From Limnoperna fortunei (taxonomy: Eukaryota > Mollusca > Bivalvia > Mytilida > Modiolidae), in NCBI GenBank assembly GCA_944474755.1, contig OX104114.1:46007070-46071069 (forward strand): a DNA stretch of 64,000 bases, written 5' to 3'. The position numbers and the translations under genes are program-made. Under the pieces are notes generated by a model. It made no database searches, was not told the origin of the DNA, and saw only the letters and a program-made list of their open reading frames with translations. Positions within the stretch are counted from its first letter, which is position 1, and every line of letters begins with the position of its first letter. Of the stretch, positions 34,601 to 49,600 are shown one piece after another.

Positions 34601-37600
34601 TTAAAAAAAGATCGATCTTTTTAAGTCTAGGTCTTAAGCAGGACTTTTTAAGTTCGGTTCTTTTTGAATCGATTCAAATAAAGATCGATCTTTATCATTT
34701 ACACTGACAAAAAGATCAATCTTTTTGCATCGATTAAAAAAAGATCGATCTTTCCGTCTAGTGTAACGGGGGTCTAATATAATACTAGCATATACATATA
34801 GTACATTGTTTGGATGTAAACTTTAAAATAAGAAATCTGTGATATTTAAAAAACAAAGTGACAACAAAATTTAGTGTTGTGAACTCCTGCCGATTTGTCA
34901 CCTCTGAGAAGCAATGAAGATATATTCTATTGAGCAGAATGTTTTCATGTAAACTTGGGGCGTTATACACTGTAGTGTACATACCCTCTTGTATGTCAAA
35001 TAATGGCTTTACCATAAGCCTTGGCTGTAGAGGTTGATAATTATTAAGATGGATTGATGGGGTACAGAAAGACATCCTGGAAATATGCAATCAATGGAAA
35101 TAACACATTTAAAAATGTTTTTGCACTCAAGTACTTTGTCTTTGAGCATAATTTGAGAAATAACATGTCAAAATAGATGTCTAAGGCATGCCATTAAAAA
35201 TGGTATCTTTGATGTTAAGACATATAATACAATGTATAATGGCAGTGTATCTGCATATTAATGTTGTGAATAGAGATGTATGTAAAAAAAACAATCTAAA
35301 TGCATGTATTGAGTGCAGGTCATACATGTACATGTACTAGTATGTCATCACCTTACTTTGAACTAAACCTCATGAGACAAATTTATTCTAATTATATTAC
35401 GAATGTTATGTCATACAAATACATCTACATATTCATTTACATTTACCTGTATAAAATGGGATTGTTATTACATGTCCTTATGTAAAAAAAACTTTACATA
35501 ATGTCAATGACATAATTACTTCTAATCTTTTGTTCAAAATGTTTATTTCAAAGAAAAGGATGTAATTTGCTTCCAGTTCTTTATTCAAAAATAGGTTTAT
35601 TTATAACTCAAGGAACTTTTTTTGTTTAATTTTTGTTTATTACAAAGTAAACTATTCTTATAAACTATGTTGTTACACAATTTTCTGTTTATGTTGTACT
35701 AAAGTTTTTATCTGTGATGCTTAATTGTATAAAAACCACTGTGGAAACAGTACATGTATTTCTTAGAACCGTGTAGGTGGTGTTTCATGAAAAATATAAA
35801 AGCTGGAAAGCTTTAAAGAATTTGGTAATAAAATGTTATAAATAAATTTTGCGAGAATACTGACTTTTGATTGGCTGGAAAATATTTTCTATCAGAGGAT
35901 GGAAAACAAATTTGATCGTCATGGAGACACGCGCCGTTTGACGTCATATATTACTCCACGGGAAACTAACAGTTTTTGTGTTGATCTCTTTTTTCAAAAA
36001 TATCCAGTTACAAAAATAAAATTGTTGAGTTTATTCTATTGTTTGAATTTATTTATAAGTATTAACTACAAAAAATATTTTCTCCATCGAGGGATAACAA
36101 AATTTCCGTTGTGCACATTTAATATAATCCGCTACGCGGATTATACAATGTGCAAAACGGAAATTTTGTTATCCCTCGATGGAGAAAATATTTTTTGTAG
36201 TTAATCCTTAAATAGAAAATTAACTACCATTTTTCTTATTGACCAAGTTCATGAGGGATATTTATAGGTTCCACAATGAGTGACAATAGTGTATCGTTTT
36301 ATATCATCTCAAGTTATTTAATTACTACAAAATAAAAAAGAGAAGTGATATTTAGGGCATAATTGAAACATGGAGTAAAGATGTTATTTCTTGCTACAAG
36401 AGTATAACGATGTTCACATTAAAAAAGAGAACACATATTGAATGAAAACATTTTTCAAAATCACAATAACATAATGACGACATTGTTCATATATAACATT
36501 AGAAATTTTTTCATATTCACAAGGAACCTTCTTTAACTCCCTAATAGTGACATCACAATATATTTTTTTGTCAGGACTGACGACTCGGTGTATTTTTCAT
36601 ATCTTTTGGTTGGTCTTTTCTCATTGTTGCCTTTTGTATACAACATTTTCCAAGTCAAGCAGGAAATTGAAAAATAGAAATTGTAAGAGAATAAACAAAA
36701 TATGTCACGTGACCAAGAAAATAAGCACAAAATTTTAAAGTTTTCCAGAACCCATATTGATATAACTAATTCTGTATAGATTGATATTTGAACCAGTACC
36801 TTGTCCCATTAAATCTTTTTTAAATTATTATCACCCCTTCTCTTTAGTAGGTGACGCCCTATATTAAGTTATAAGTCTGTCCATCCATCCTTCTGTCGGA
36901 TTTAAACGTGTCAATCTATATCATTGCAGACTGGGAGGGTTCCCTGTGCTCGACCCACAGAGCAGCCCAGCGCGTTCCCGGGTGGCGGATAGGGGAGATC
37001 CTCTCGTTGGGGTGTTGTCAGGTCATAATACCTAAAGCCTGACCGTGGACCTTAGTAGGTAATGTGTTTGGTATGCCACGCTCCTTGCACAATAAAGACC
37101 CCTTTTGTAGAATTCGAAAAAGAGTAGGCTCAGTGTAGCCGCTACAAAAGGCTAAATTTTCCGCCCTACCCAAAACTCCATACTTTTTCAATGGCAGTCA
37201 AAATTGTATTTTCTGTGGACTATCCCACCCCCATTTTCCGTTGATTTATTGTTTGTTACGTTGTTCCCGTTATGAATATAGCTGAGATAGGCTTTTGATA
37301 TTTGGTATATGGGTACTAGTATATAATATCAAGGCTATGTGACACATATCATGGTTGATGACCTTGAACTTAAACCTCAAGGTCAGCCTGGCCCACAAAG
37401 ATAGATACCATCTCACTGATACCTATAGTATCTCTAGTATTCAATTGACAGATAATTTAAAATTATAAATACCAGTAAACAAGTTTTATTGTATGGCAAA
37501 GGTAGCGAGTACTTGTATCTGTACATTTACTGTTGACAAAGTTTTGTTTTGGAAGGTGAAGGTTAACAGTACCAGATTCAACAGGTTTAGTTAATTGCAG

Positions 37601-40600
37601 TATTGTTATTTATCTGGCATTGTTCACCAGATAATAACTTTGTCTGTCTGCTCAAGGACAGGACTTTAACCTACGTCTCCAGTATGTAAATCTATATCTG
37701 TACCTATGTTTAACATTTTTGAATAAGTAACAGATATTTTTGCTGTACCGTGTCAATTACATGTACATGTATTAATACTTCATAAAATTAACAGAGAAAT
37801 TATTAATTGTGTTGGAATGGCAATTAACACCACTTCTTTCAGCAATTTTTAGCTATCGTGGCATCCAGTTTTTTTATTGGGCGAGAAAGAGCACACATTT
37901 CCTACTGTGAGACTTGATGCCCCAACCTAAATGTTGACAGGCACATTATCAATACGTCGTTTTCACGATAGGTAGTTAGACGTATCATATCACGTGAGTA
38001 ATGGTATCACGTGATTTTATTTAGGGCACTTTCCTCAACGTACCGTCTTTAACATCATGTGAACGTCATAAAACGGAATAAAACTTGACTCCTTTCCATA
38101 AATTTTATGTTAAGTGTTGGCGTTGCACCCCCGCACAACACAGCACAGGTTTCGTTTTAAATCGTCTTTCTTATGCCGTCCCATTCCGTGTCAAGTGTCA
38201 TAGTTTTAAACTAAAAGTGCCCTAAATTTTTTATGACGTCACGTGATCAGTATTACAATTTCCACCTCCTTTAACGAGAGCAATTATATCTTGAAAACGA
38301 CGTATAGTAGATGACTAACTACCTCAATCACTCTTTTAAATTTAAAGTTCACCCTTTTAGAAAGTATAAGTTTAGCCAATCACAAATTTATGCTCAGCTT
38401 GCTTAAAATTGTGGAAAAATATACATTTATTTCAAAGTAATTTTTGAACAGATTTTCAATAAATATTGCAGAGTTGTTTTCTAACTATAATGTACAATTT
38501 TGGATTTCAGGGGAATATGAAAACTTCAAAGACCCATTTGAACACACAGAATCTAATGTTGGAAAGATTGCCATGGCTTTTTACTCAGGACTGTTTGCTT
38601 ACAATGGATGGTAGGTACCTGTACTGATAACTCATTCATATACCTTTATAGCTTCTTTGTCCATTTCTGATACATAGGAACTGGCAAGGGTTTACTGAGC
38701 TCAAACTACAAAGCTAATTGGTGCTACCCTAGGGTGTAGGGGCCCTGATAGGAGAACTTCACATAATGGATTGCATGGCTAAAATACAAAAGCCTGACAA
38801 TGTGTTGAGAGAGTGAAACACAACTTGCTGATAATGATCCCTTTTATAACTAGGCGCCAAAAAGGAAATGTAAGATGTAACAGAAGACTAGAATATTCAT
38901 CTCGTACTTTTCTAGTGGCAGTGAAAATAGCCTGCCCATTGGTTTATCTGATTTTCCTGTCCATCTATTGCTTGTTCTCCTCCTACATATACATGTAAAT
39001 ATAGCTGCAATTCTGCTTGCTGGACATTAGGAAAAATATTTAAATCTTAATCTATATCATTGAAGTAATCAGGGTTAAACATCAACTAGTATAATTTTGA
39101 ATTAGAAAGTTCAATTTTTTACATACATTTTCAGAAAAGTTCATAATGATATCTTGATAGGCTATAATATACTTTGCTTGAAGATAGCCATTGTTGGAAA
39201 CCTACATCTGGACGCTTTCTCACTTTATTACCCCTTATAATTAAAGAGTAAGTAGTACTACAGGGAGAATGTGACTGGTTGTGAGTTACGATGATGGAAA
39301 TAGGCAAAGAAAAAAATCCTGGTTCATGTACAAGAGATTCACCTAGTAATTTATATCCAATAACAAAAGTTTGAAATAAACAGGAATTTTATAATACATA
39401 ATACAATTATATTGTATGTGTTTACACCATGAAGGTTGAGTTTACACTATGAAGGTCATTTATTTTCTTTAATCATTGTTATGATTTGTAGAATGATGCA
39501 ATGTTTTTGGTAATTAGCCAAAACCTGAATAAAAAATGTAAATAAGCCCTTATCATTGATTAAATTATAATTAGTTTCATGGACATTACCAGGATAAATA
39601 TACATGTATTGAAAGGTGTTACAACCTAATTTTGCTTGTTGGCATTTGTCACAGTAAAAAGAAATTACATAATTATTTTATTAAAGTTAGTAGCATTTGA
39701 AATACTGCCAAATGTGTCATTGTTTGTAAATACATGTATTGAAATTTGAAGACTATAAAAGTCATAAAAATAACCAAGGACTTGAAGTAAAATACAGGTC
39801 TATTTGCTCAAGTGTTAATCAAAGTCTAGTATGGCCAGAACCCATCAGGTGCATGATAAACACAATTTTTATTTAGTACTTGATTGCCAAAACTCCTTGG
39901 TTACCAATTTAATTGTAATTTTTGCATTATACATGTATATGCCAAATAAAAGAACAAATATAAATAAAAAATATGTAAAAATAAAATCATTTATATCTTA
40001 AAGAGAACTGGAAGACCGCAGACAATGTTTATATAGATTTTTTTAGGGCTAACTTCGGAACCTTTATGTTTTTCCTCTCCTTACAATGAACTTGAAAGTT
40101 AAATGATAGTCATCCATAATGTGTTTTTTTATTTGATTTACCATAGTAAAGAATAGGTCTGACTACTTATTACCATGTACATTTGTGATTGGTTTTTTTT
40201 TTGCACATCACTGTTGAGTCTTATGTTTATTATGAATGAGGTTTAATTGCATATTCTGCAATTTTTTAGCTGTATCATCCAGTTTTACTTGGGGAGGAAG
40301 CAAGCCTAACAGACGAAAACCCAAACTTTTGCAGGAAAACTTGTAATCCTTTTCAGTCAAACAACACCTGCCACATTAAAGTTCAAACGTGCAACTGTAG
40401 TGTTGACACAAAGATGACTAGCTACCTTAACCACACAGAGGCCCCATACCTTAATGTGGAACAACCATTTCTGCTCATACCATAAAATTGTGCAGAATCT
40501 CTTAATAAAATTTCAAAATCTCTCTCAGCCTGATATTCAGTCAGACATAACAGATTGTTGCCAGAATGTTGATGAAATTTTTATTTAGACTCAACATTTA

Positions 40601-43600
40601 TGAGCCTGATACAAATCATGTTGATTCTGTCATTTAAGTTAAAGTTTAATGCATCAAGCCATCATACCACGATAACAACTGTATTATTATTTTTACAAAT
40701 GTATTTCTGGTACTAGTATTTGTCTGTAGATTCTTTTTTTTTTTAATTCCAGGTTGGGTTTTTTTTCATTATAAAGAGACAATTTTTAACATGAGCATGA
40801 GTACTTTTAATAATAATAATAATAATAATACTTTATTTTATGAGGGTAAACTCAGTTAGCTACACTAATCTTCCCTGAGGCCCTCATATTAAACCAAAGA
40901 AAATAATGTAGTACAGCATACATTGATCAAATTGTGAGACAATTATAAACATTACATATACAGAAAATATACAAGTGTACAGAAAGTAACATACAAATTG
41001 GTGAAAAGTTATACATTGTCCTGATGGTCTGAAGAATATAATAAGTAGTTTTTAATATTTGTCTTGAATACATTGGTGCTAATAGATTCACGCACTGAAG
41101 GTGGTAAGTTATTCCATAGCAAAGGGGCTGAATATACAAAAGATTTTTTGAATTGTTCAGTTTTTGGTTTAGGGACATTGAGATTACCTTTTAAGGCATT
41201 TCTTAGAGCATATGGGTTCGTTTCAGAAATATATGAAAATCTTTTATTGAGGTAATCTGGAGCCTCATTTTTTAAGCATTTGAAAGTAAGTAGACATTTG
41301 TGATATTTAATTCTTTCTTCAATTTTCATCCAGCCAAGATATTTAAATAAAGGTTCTGAAGGTGTTAATGGATCAGCATCCATAATAAGTCGTGCTGCTC
41401 TTTTTTGCAGTTTTAAAATTCTGTTTAGTCCTTCATTATTACAGCTGCCCCATATTATACAACAGTAATCTATTAGGGGTAGAATATATCCATTGTAAAA
41501 TAATTTTCTTAATTCAAGATTTAAATATTGTTTGATTTTTGAAAGAAGATAAATTCTAGATGAAATTGTGGTACAGACTACGTCTACCTGACTGGACCAA
41601 TTTAGTTGTTGGTCTACTTTGATTCCTAATAATTTTTCACATGTCGAATTTTGTAGTTTATTGGAAGAAATTGTAATGCAAAGTTCATTCTCTTGTGAGG
41701 AAAGTTTTTGTCTAGTTCCAATTATCATACATTTTGTTTTATTTGAATTTATGAACATGTTATTTTCATGACACCATTGTTCTACACAATTTAAATCTTG
41801 TTGTATTTTAACCTGTAGCTCTTTGATATTTGAGCCTGATGTGTGTATAGTGGAATCATCAGCGTACATGTCAGTTTGACAATTTTTAATATATAAAGGG
41901 AGATCATTTATATATATTATGAATAAAAGAGGACCTAGTATAGAACCCTGAGGTACACCAAAATTTATTGGAAGTTGATCTGATTTGGTATTTCCAATTT
42001 GGACTTGCTGTGTTCTGCCATGAAGATATGATTTGAAAAGTGCAATACTATTTTTATCAAACCCATATATTTTCAATTTACTACATAAAATTTCATGATC
42101 AACAACATCAAATGCTTTTTGAAAATCTAAAAGAACAGCCAGATTTATGTTTCCATTATTGATTTCTTGAAGCCATTTGTCAATAATGTTTATAAGGGCA
42201 GTTTGACACGAATGATTTGGTCTGAAACCAGATTGGGCAGGGTGTAAGAGATTGAATTTTATTAAAAATTTATATAAATGCTGTGATAAATGCTTTTCTA
42301 TCAGCTTAGTCAATGTAGGCAACACTGAGATAGGTCTATAGTTTGAGGCTAAAAATCTCTCACCAGTTTTAAAAACTGGTGTTACTTTGGCATTCTTTAA
42401 AATTTTAGGATAGGTACCCGTATCGATTATTCTATTAAAAATATATGTTAAGGATGTGGCAATTATTTGGGCACTTATTTTAAGTATTCTTGGTCCAATG
42501 TTATCAGTTCCAGGGGACTTGTTAGCATCTAATTTTGTTATTTCATTGTAAATTGTATTTACTTCAACTGGAGGAATTGAGAATGTTTTGCTAATTGGGA
42601 GTCTCATTTTTACAAAGTTGCTTAATTGATGGAAGTTAGTACACATATCTTTATTTAAAGTATTTGTTTCATTTTTAAGGTTTTGAACACAGGAAGTAAA
42701 AAAATTATTAAAAGTATCTGCTATTTCTTTTGGATCTGTTATTTTTTGGTCATTGTCGTTCAGAAGTTCATTTGGTTTTAAAGGGTTTGATGGATTAAGA
42801 CTGTGAAGACATTTCCATAAAATTTTAGGGTCTTTAGAATCTTTAATGATTTTACTGTAATATTGTTTCTTAGAATCATCCAATATTTGTTTTGTTTTAT
42901 TTCTCCAAAATTTATATTCATCCCATAATCCTAATCTGTTGTATTTGTCTCTCATTTGTCTTGCATGCATTATGTCACTGTTGTACCAGTCAGGTTGTCT
43001 TTCTACCTTGACACGCTTAGATAAAATTGGGGCATGTTTATCTATGACTGCATTAAAAATATTGTACCAGATTTCCATAGCTAACGATGGGTCATCTTGT
43101 TGTTCAACAAAATGAAAAGGGGCATTTGACAAGTCATAAAGAAATTCATCTTCACTGAAATTCTTAAAATTTCTATAGGAGATTGTAGTATGAGTGTGTT
43201 TTCTATTAAGGATTTTCTCTTGTCTTGTTAAACATACCGGATAATGATCACTTAGGGAATATTGGACAACATGTGATTCTTGGATCATATTGACATTTGT
43301 AACATACATATGGTCTATAAGAGTTTTAGAATCTTTTGTCATTCTACTGGGTTCATTAATTAATTGATAAAGGTGGTATGTTTCTAAAAAATTTAACCAT
43401 TTTTGGGGTGGTTTGCTTGGTGGTAAAAGGTCCATATTAAAATCACCAGTAAGTATAACATCAGAATTTAAGTTAATTGCACTGGATACTTCAATTTCAA
43501 ATTTATCAATCCAGCTGATTGGTGATGTTGGTTGTCTGTAAACAAAACATAACAGGAAAGATTTCTTATGTGATGGTTTAACTTCAAACCACATACTTTC

Positions 43601-46600
43601 AATATCACTAGTTTCAAGTTCAGTTTTCCTAACAAATGATATGTTTTCAGAAAAATACACAACCCATCCACCACCTCCACTTAATTGCCTATCTTTTCGT
43701 TGCAATATATATCCAGGAATTAGTAATGTTTCATTTAGTTTTGTTTCATTTAGGAAAGTCTCACAGAGACCGATTATTTCTGGTGGATTTTTAGTAAAAA
43801 GAAGATTGTATTTAATTTCATCAAACTTACTTTCCAATCTATTTATGTTGTGGGAACAGATTTTGATGCCTTTGTGGTTGTTAAAGCTATAAATATTTAG
43901 TGTTGTTATGTTATTTACATTAAATGGTAGTTGATCGTTTTTAAACATTACAGTTTCATGAAAAACAGCATGTAAGCAAGATACAATCATAATATAACAA
44001 GTAAACATGCAAACAATGAAGTTGTGGATATAATTGACCTCAGGGGACTTATATATATGCAATACTGTTACGTTAGTAAATAATGATATGTTCTGCTTAA
44101 AAGATGGCACAGATACCTGTTGAGCATTACAGCATTTATTTGTATTCCTATTACATAGTATGTTTCTCATACATGTATCTCAGTTGTTATTAAAAAAAAA
44201 TGAAACAGCTTGACTCTTTAGTTAAACATCGTTGACCTATACCTGTTTGTTCGTGTCTCACACCTGTCTAGGTTTATGTAATTTCTCATTATTTATAACT
44301 AACATTAAGATATGTGACCTGTAGTGTCCTTGTAAAGCTTGATAAGAATTGGGTTGTTTGTTTGTAAGCAGTTATTTAATTTCATACCTATGTATTTTGT
44401 CTGTAGGACTGAATTTGATATCACTGTTGGACTTATAATAGTTTGTCATGGCCAAGATTTTTTTAATGACATAGATAGTGTTTTTGATATATTTCTTTTT
44501 AAGGTTCAGATTTTGTCTTGTCTGAATATATGGTTGTTTCAATTTCTATAAAAAATTGTTCCTGCATGTGTGCAAGTTTCTTGTACATGTAGTTCATTAT
44601 TTTATCAGTAAATGTTGGGTCTAGATTAAATATACCTACTCTAATTATATTGTAGTTTCGTTTCAGTGGCATGTGTGAAATTTTTTTCATTACAATGAGA
44701 AAAACCCATCCGAGTAAAGTTAATTTGAAAAACCTAAGCTCAAAGGAAAAAACACGACACATTTTTACTTGATTATTTAAAACAAGTTTTCATTAATTTG
44801 AACAGTTAGAACTATGACAGTGTTGTGTGGATAAATTCATAAATTTTATAATTGTAGTTATTTTTTGGTGTTTCTCATATACTTGAAAGTTGTAAAACTT
44901 TCATTTAATGAAATGCATGGAACAAATCACCTGACAAATAAAAGCATGTTAATTGATGAATGGATTAATTGATTACCTGACTGTGCATTTCTCTACATCA
45001 TTGATGTGGTTAGCGACAACAGCTGGTAAAGTGTTGGCTGGACAAGCTTGTACATACACAAAAAACTAATTATTATTTTTTTTTATATTGTTAATACTGA
45101 CTCTAAATGCTGTAAAACATGTGATCTTTCAGATCTCAATAGGTTTAAAATAGTTGAACCATTTGAGGTCAAGAGGTGACAATAGTCAATAAAATCTATA
45201 TATAAAATCAAGTTTACATAGTACATGTTTGTATATTAAATACACTATGCATTTATGTAGATCTACTTTTTGTATACATGTATGTACAACTCTGCTTGGA
45301 TTTTCAAAAACAAATCACATTACTAAAAGATAAATTTGATTTGCAATTATTCATAAAGGATTTAATATAGGTTTTTCTTTATTGCTTTTCCTTTATAGTT
45401 GCCAAGGGAGGCTGCATTAATCTCAGATTACTTATAGTAGACAAATGGTTCTTAAAAGTCGATACAAGGATGTCTCCTTGAGTTAGGTTAATGTTGGAAA
45501 ATACAATTATCTGATATTAATTTTTTTCTGCTTTAAACCAGTTTTTGTTCAGTCTAGATTCTTTCATGATTGTTTCATTTTTTAGCTCACCTGGACCAAA
45601 GGTCCATGTGAGCTATTGCTATCACTTGGCGTCCATCGTCCGTCGTCCGTCGTAAACTTTTTCAAAAATCTTCTCCTCTGAAACCACTGAGCCAATTTTT
45701 TTCAAACTTGGCCACAATCATCCTTAGGGTTCCTAGTTTCAAGTTTGTACCCAGGGTGTTGATCAACAGACAAATATGGCCGCTGTTACTAAAAATAGAA
45801 CATGGGGGTCAACACAGGTTTTTGATCATTATCTAAAAAACTATAATAGCTATAGAGAAAACTGTTACTTCAAATTGATCAGCACATTAAGGTCTACAAT
45901 AGTTGCTATTAGTGCGAAGTTGTGTATTGGCTTCTTGTAGGAGTTATTGCCCTTTTTTGATGATTTTTGACAAAATTTTTGGTATTTACAATATAACCTG
46001 AAAAATATACGAGGTAGAGTGAAACTGTAAATGGCAAAAATGATCAGCAATAAAAGCCCTACAATTCACTTGATTGGTCTGAAATCGTTAGATGACTCTT
46101 TATATGAGTTATTGCCCTTAAATGGTAATTTTTATGAAATTTTCCGTTTTTGTCCTGTAACTTTAAAACTATAACAGCTAGAGTAAAACTGTTAATAGCA
46201 AAAATGATCAACAATACAAGCCCTACAATTCACTGTATTAGTCTGAAATTGTCAGATGACTCCTTATAGGAGTTATTGCCCTTGAATGGCAATTTTTTAT
46301 GAAATTTTCCGTTTTTGTCCTGTAACTTGAAAACTATAGCAGCTAGATTGAAACTGTAAATTGCACAAATGATCAGCAATAAAGACCCTACAATTCACTT
46401 GATTGGTCTGAAATTGTCAGATGACTCCTTATAGGAGTTATTGCCCTTAAATTGCAATTTTTTATGAAATTTTCCGTTTTTGTCCTGTAACTTAAAAACC
46501 ATAGCAGCTAGAGTGAAATAATAAATTGCAAAAATGATCAGCAAAAAAGCCCTACAATTCATTTAATTGGTCTGAAATTGTCAGATGACTCCTTATAGGG

Positions 46601-49600
46601 GTTATTGCCCTTAAATGACAATTTTGTTAAGAAATTTTCCATTTTTGTCCTGTAACTTGAAAACTATAGTAGCTAGATTAAAACTGTAAATTGCACAAAT
46701 GATCAGCAATAGAAGCCCTACAAATGATTGCTTAGTCCAAAAATTGCAAGATGACTCTTTATAGGAGTTATTGCCCTTTCATTATGAATTTGGACATATG
46801 AACAGTTTTTTAATTATAAATTAGTCTATAACACACCTATTAGTAGAGTAAAACTGTAAATTTCTAAAGTACCCTAAAGGACAATGCCTAAAAACCATTT
46901 AATTTTCAGAAATTGTGGATGGCACCTTATAGGAGTTATTGTATTTAACAAATTTTTTGAAGAAATGTTTAGTTTTTGCACAGTAACTTAAAAGCTATAA
47001 CAACTAGACTGAAACTGTTAATTTCAAAAATTTTAATATAGTTTAAGTCATTTGGATTCCAGGTGAGCGATTACAGGCTCCTGGGAGCCTCTAGTTAGTT
47101 GTAATTTCACTTCTTGGCAAGCCAGAACACAAATCACCAAAACATGAGGCTATGAACGATTGGCTTGGAACTGTCACATTATGTAGTTGGGGTGTACTTC
47201 TTACCACATATACCTGTATAATATCTTATAGTTGTATGTAATAAAATATCCCATTTTTATTTCAGGAACTACTTGAACTTTGTTATTGAAGAATTGAAGG
47301 ATCCCTTCAAGTAAGTAATAGGTTATTCCTCAGAGTAATCCCTGTGGACCTATGGTAAGTGGCCTTGTGATCTAGGAGTAAGGACTCCAGTCTTCACGAA
47401 ATGCGTTGGTCCGACGGACAAAACCGATATAATAACGCTTGGACCGGTAAAAAATCATGTTTCGTCGGTCCGAAAGTCCAACATTGTTATTATCGAAGTT
47501 GTCCTGATGGTTCATTCACAGAAAATACTAATATATCTGGTTGTACTGATTCACACAGACTTCCAACTTTTGAGTAAATATGTAAAACCAATAAAAATTG
47601 CAAAGATCCTGCGTATTTAACTCATTTTTGAAACATTTTAGTTGGGCAAATGGATGAATATATAACGACTCGCCCCACTCTCGAGTCGCCCCATCACGAC
47701 TTGCCCCATGCTAATAACGAGTCGCCCCACATTCAATAACGAGTCGCCCCACCCAATAACGACTCGCCCCACATATGTAAAATAAATAAATTTATAATAT
47801 AAATTGATATATTTAATACTTTATAATATATATAAATATATAAATTTTTTAATTTGCGTATATTGCGCTGATCGGTGTTTGAATTGGCGGTGAAATGCAA
47901 ATTATGATATAGACAACAAAACGGCAATGAAATATTTAAAATGTATATATAAAACAACAAAAATGATCAACAAATGAATTAACATATATAAACAACTGGT
48001 CTAATAATTAAACAGATCCATATAAGGCTGGGATGTCGTTATATTTCGTCGAATATACTTTTCACATAAGGCGAATAGGCGCGTCCCTGTATCTGTCGGG
48101 TCTGTTTAGTCTGGTAGCGTCAGTTTCTTTTCTTTTACAAGTTTACAGTGTACGCCTTGCGCCTCTTATAATATTAACTACATCGAGTAACTTTTCATTC
48201 TTCAAAACTGTTAATCACATCAAAGTTAATCACGGTTGTAAACACGTAAACATTCAATTATAATTATCACAAGTAATTATATAATTTATAGTATACATTT
48301 AATTAAATATATTTAAATATATTTTAAAATATTAAATTTATAAACTTATATTATATATTTTACATATGTGGGGTGAGTTGTTATTAAGTGGGGCGACTCG
48401 TTATTAAATGTGGGGGCGACTCGTTATTAACATGGGGCGACTCGTGATGGGGCGCCTCGAGAGTGGGGCGAGTCGTTACGATACCAAATAGATTACGCGC
48501 CATTAGTTTATTTCCGGGATACGTCTAATTACCAACAGCGAAAATGAGGAAAAAAGTAGACTACAACGGCCTTTAATGTTTGATAAACAAACACTTTAAA
48601 ATGGGGTTGAAACTCAAAAGTTCATTTAAAACATATTTTATGTTAATCATTGGCTTTGATAATATATAAAATATATACTAGTAAGCTGAAATTGAAGAAT
48701 AAAGATAACTTAAGTTATCAATGACCACATGATGATTTCTGTAGATGGGTGTCCAATTGAGCAGTTGCTTTCAGCTTTGTGAAGTATTGCTGTGTATAAT
48801 AAATGTTATTTTATTTATATTCTTTAGACACATTTGTCCAGATATACACAGCTTGTTTATAACAGTTATGAATAGTATGATGTTTACAATAACTTTTATG
48901 TATGATATATGTCTGTATCTACATGCATACTTAGTATAAGGTAGCTAGTTAAATGTAAACAATGGCAACATCGACCAATTTGGTCCGGCAAAAGCTGCTT
49001 CGGTCCAGCATTTCTGGGGAAGTTGGTGGACCGAATGTCCACCATTTTTTGGAAAGATTTCGTGAAGACTGGACTTCTCAGAGCTCATAGGCATTGTGAT
49101 CTAGGACTCCTCAGAGTAATCACTGTGGACCTCCGTTATCTAGGACTCCTCAGAGTAATCACTGTGGACCTCCATGATCTAGGACTCCTCAGTGTAATCT
49201 CTGTGGACCTTGCTGATCTAGAACTCCCCAGAGTAATATCTGTGATCATGACCCGGTGGCTTTGTGATCTCGGACTCCAGAGTTATCTTTGTGGACCTCA
49301 GTGGCCTTGTGATCTAGGATGTTATTAATACATGTATCTACTACTATCATGCATGTAAACACTTGGGTCATGACTTAAAGGCCTGTTTAGGATGAAATCT
49401 GCAATCAAAAGTCTAATGACAACCAAAAACATTCTACCTTCAACTGAAGCCAAAGCCTAAGTCAGAGCCGAATCTTTACAGAAGTAACATATTGGTCACA
49501 TCATTTGCCTTGTAAAACACATCAAACAAAAAGTTGTTTGATACATCTCTTAAGATATTTAAAAAAATACACAGTAACTAGGTGTACATCGAACAACAAA

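Noticed and set aside
35899..36204. 101-codon frame
   Set aside because: Runs through a 145-bp palindrome with no domain or splice support.
36880..37120. tRNA-like look of a GC-rich stretch
   Set aside because: No cloverleaf, A/B box pair or anticodon stem could be drawn.
48033..48263. 76-codon hydrophobic frame in the fold-back core
   Set aside because: No motif or splice support; short frame in AT-rich DNA.
49023..49328. 101-codon frame with repeated DLGLL
   Set aside because: Translation of the 39-bp minisatellite.
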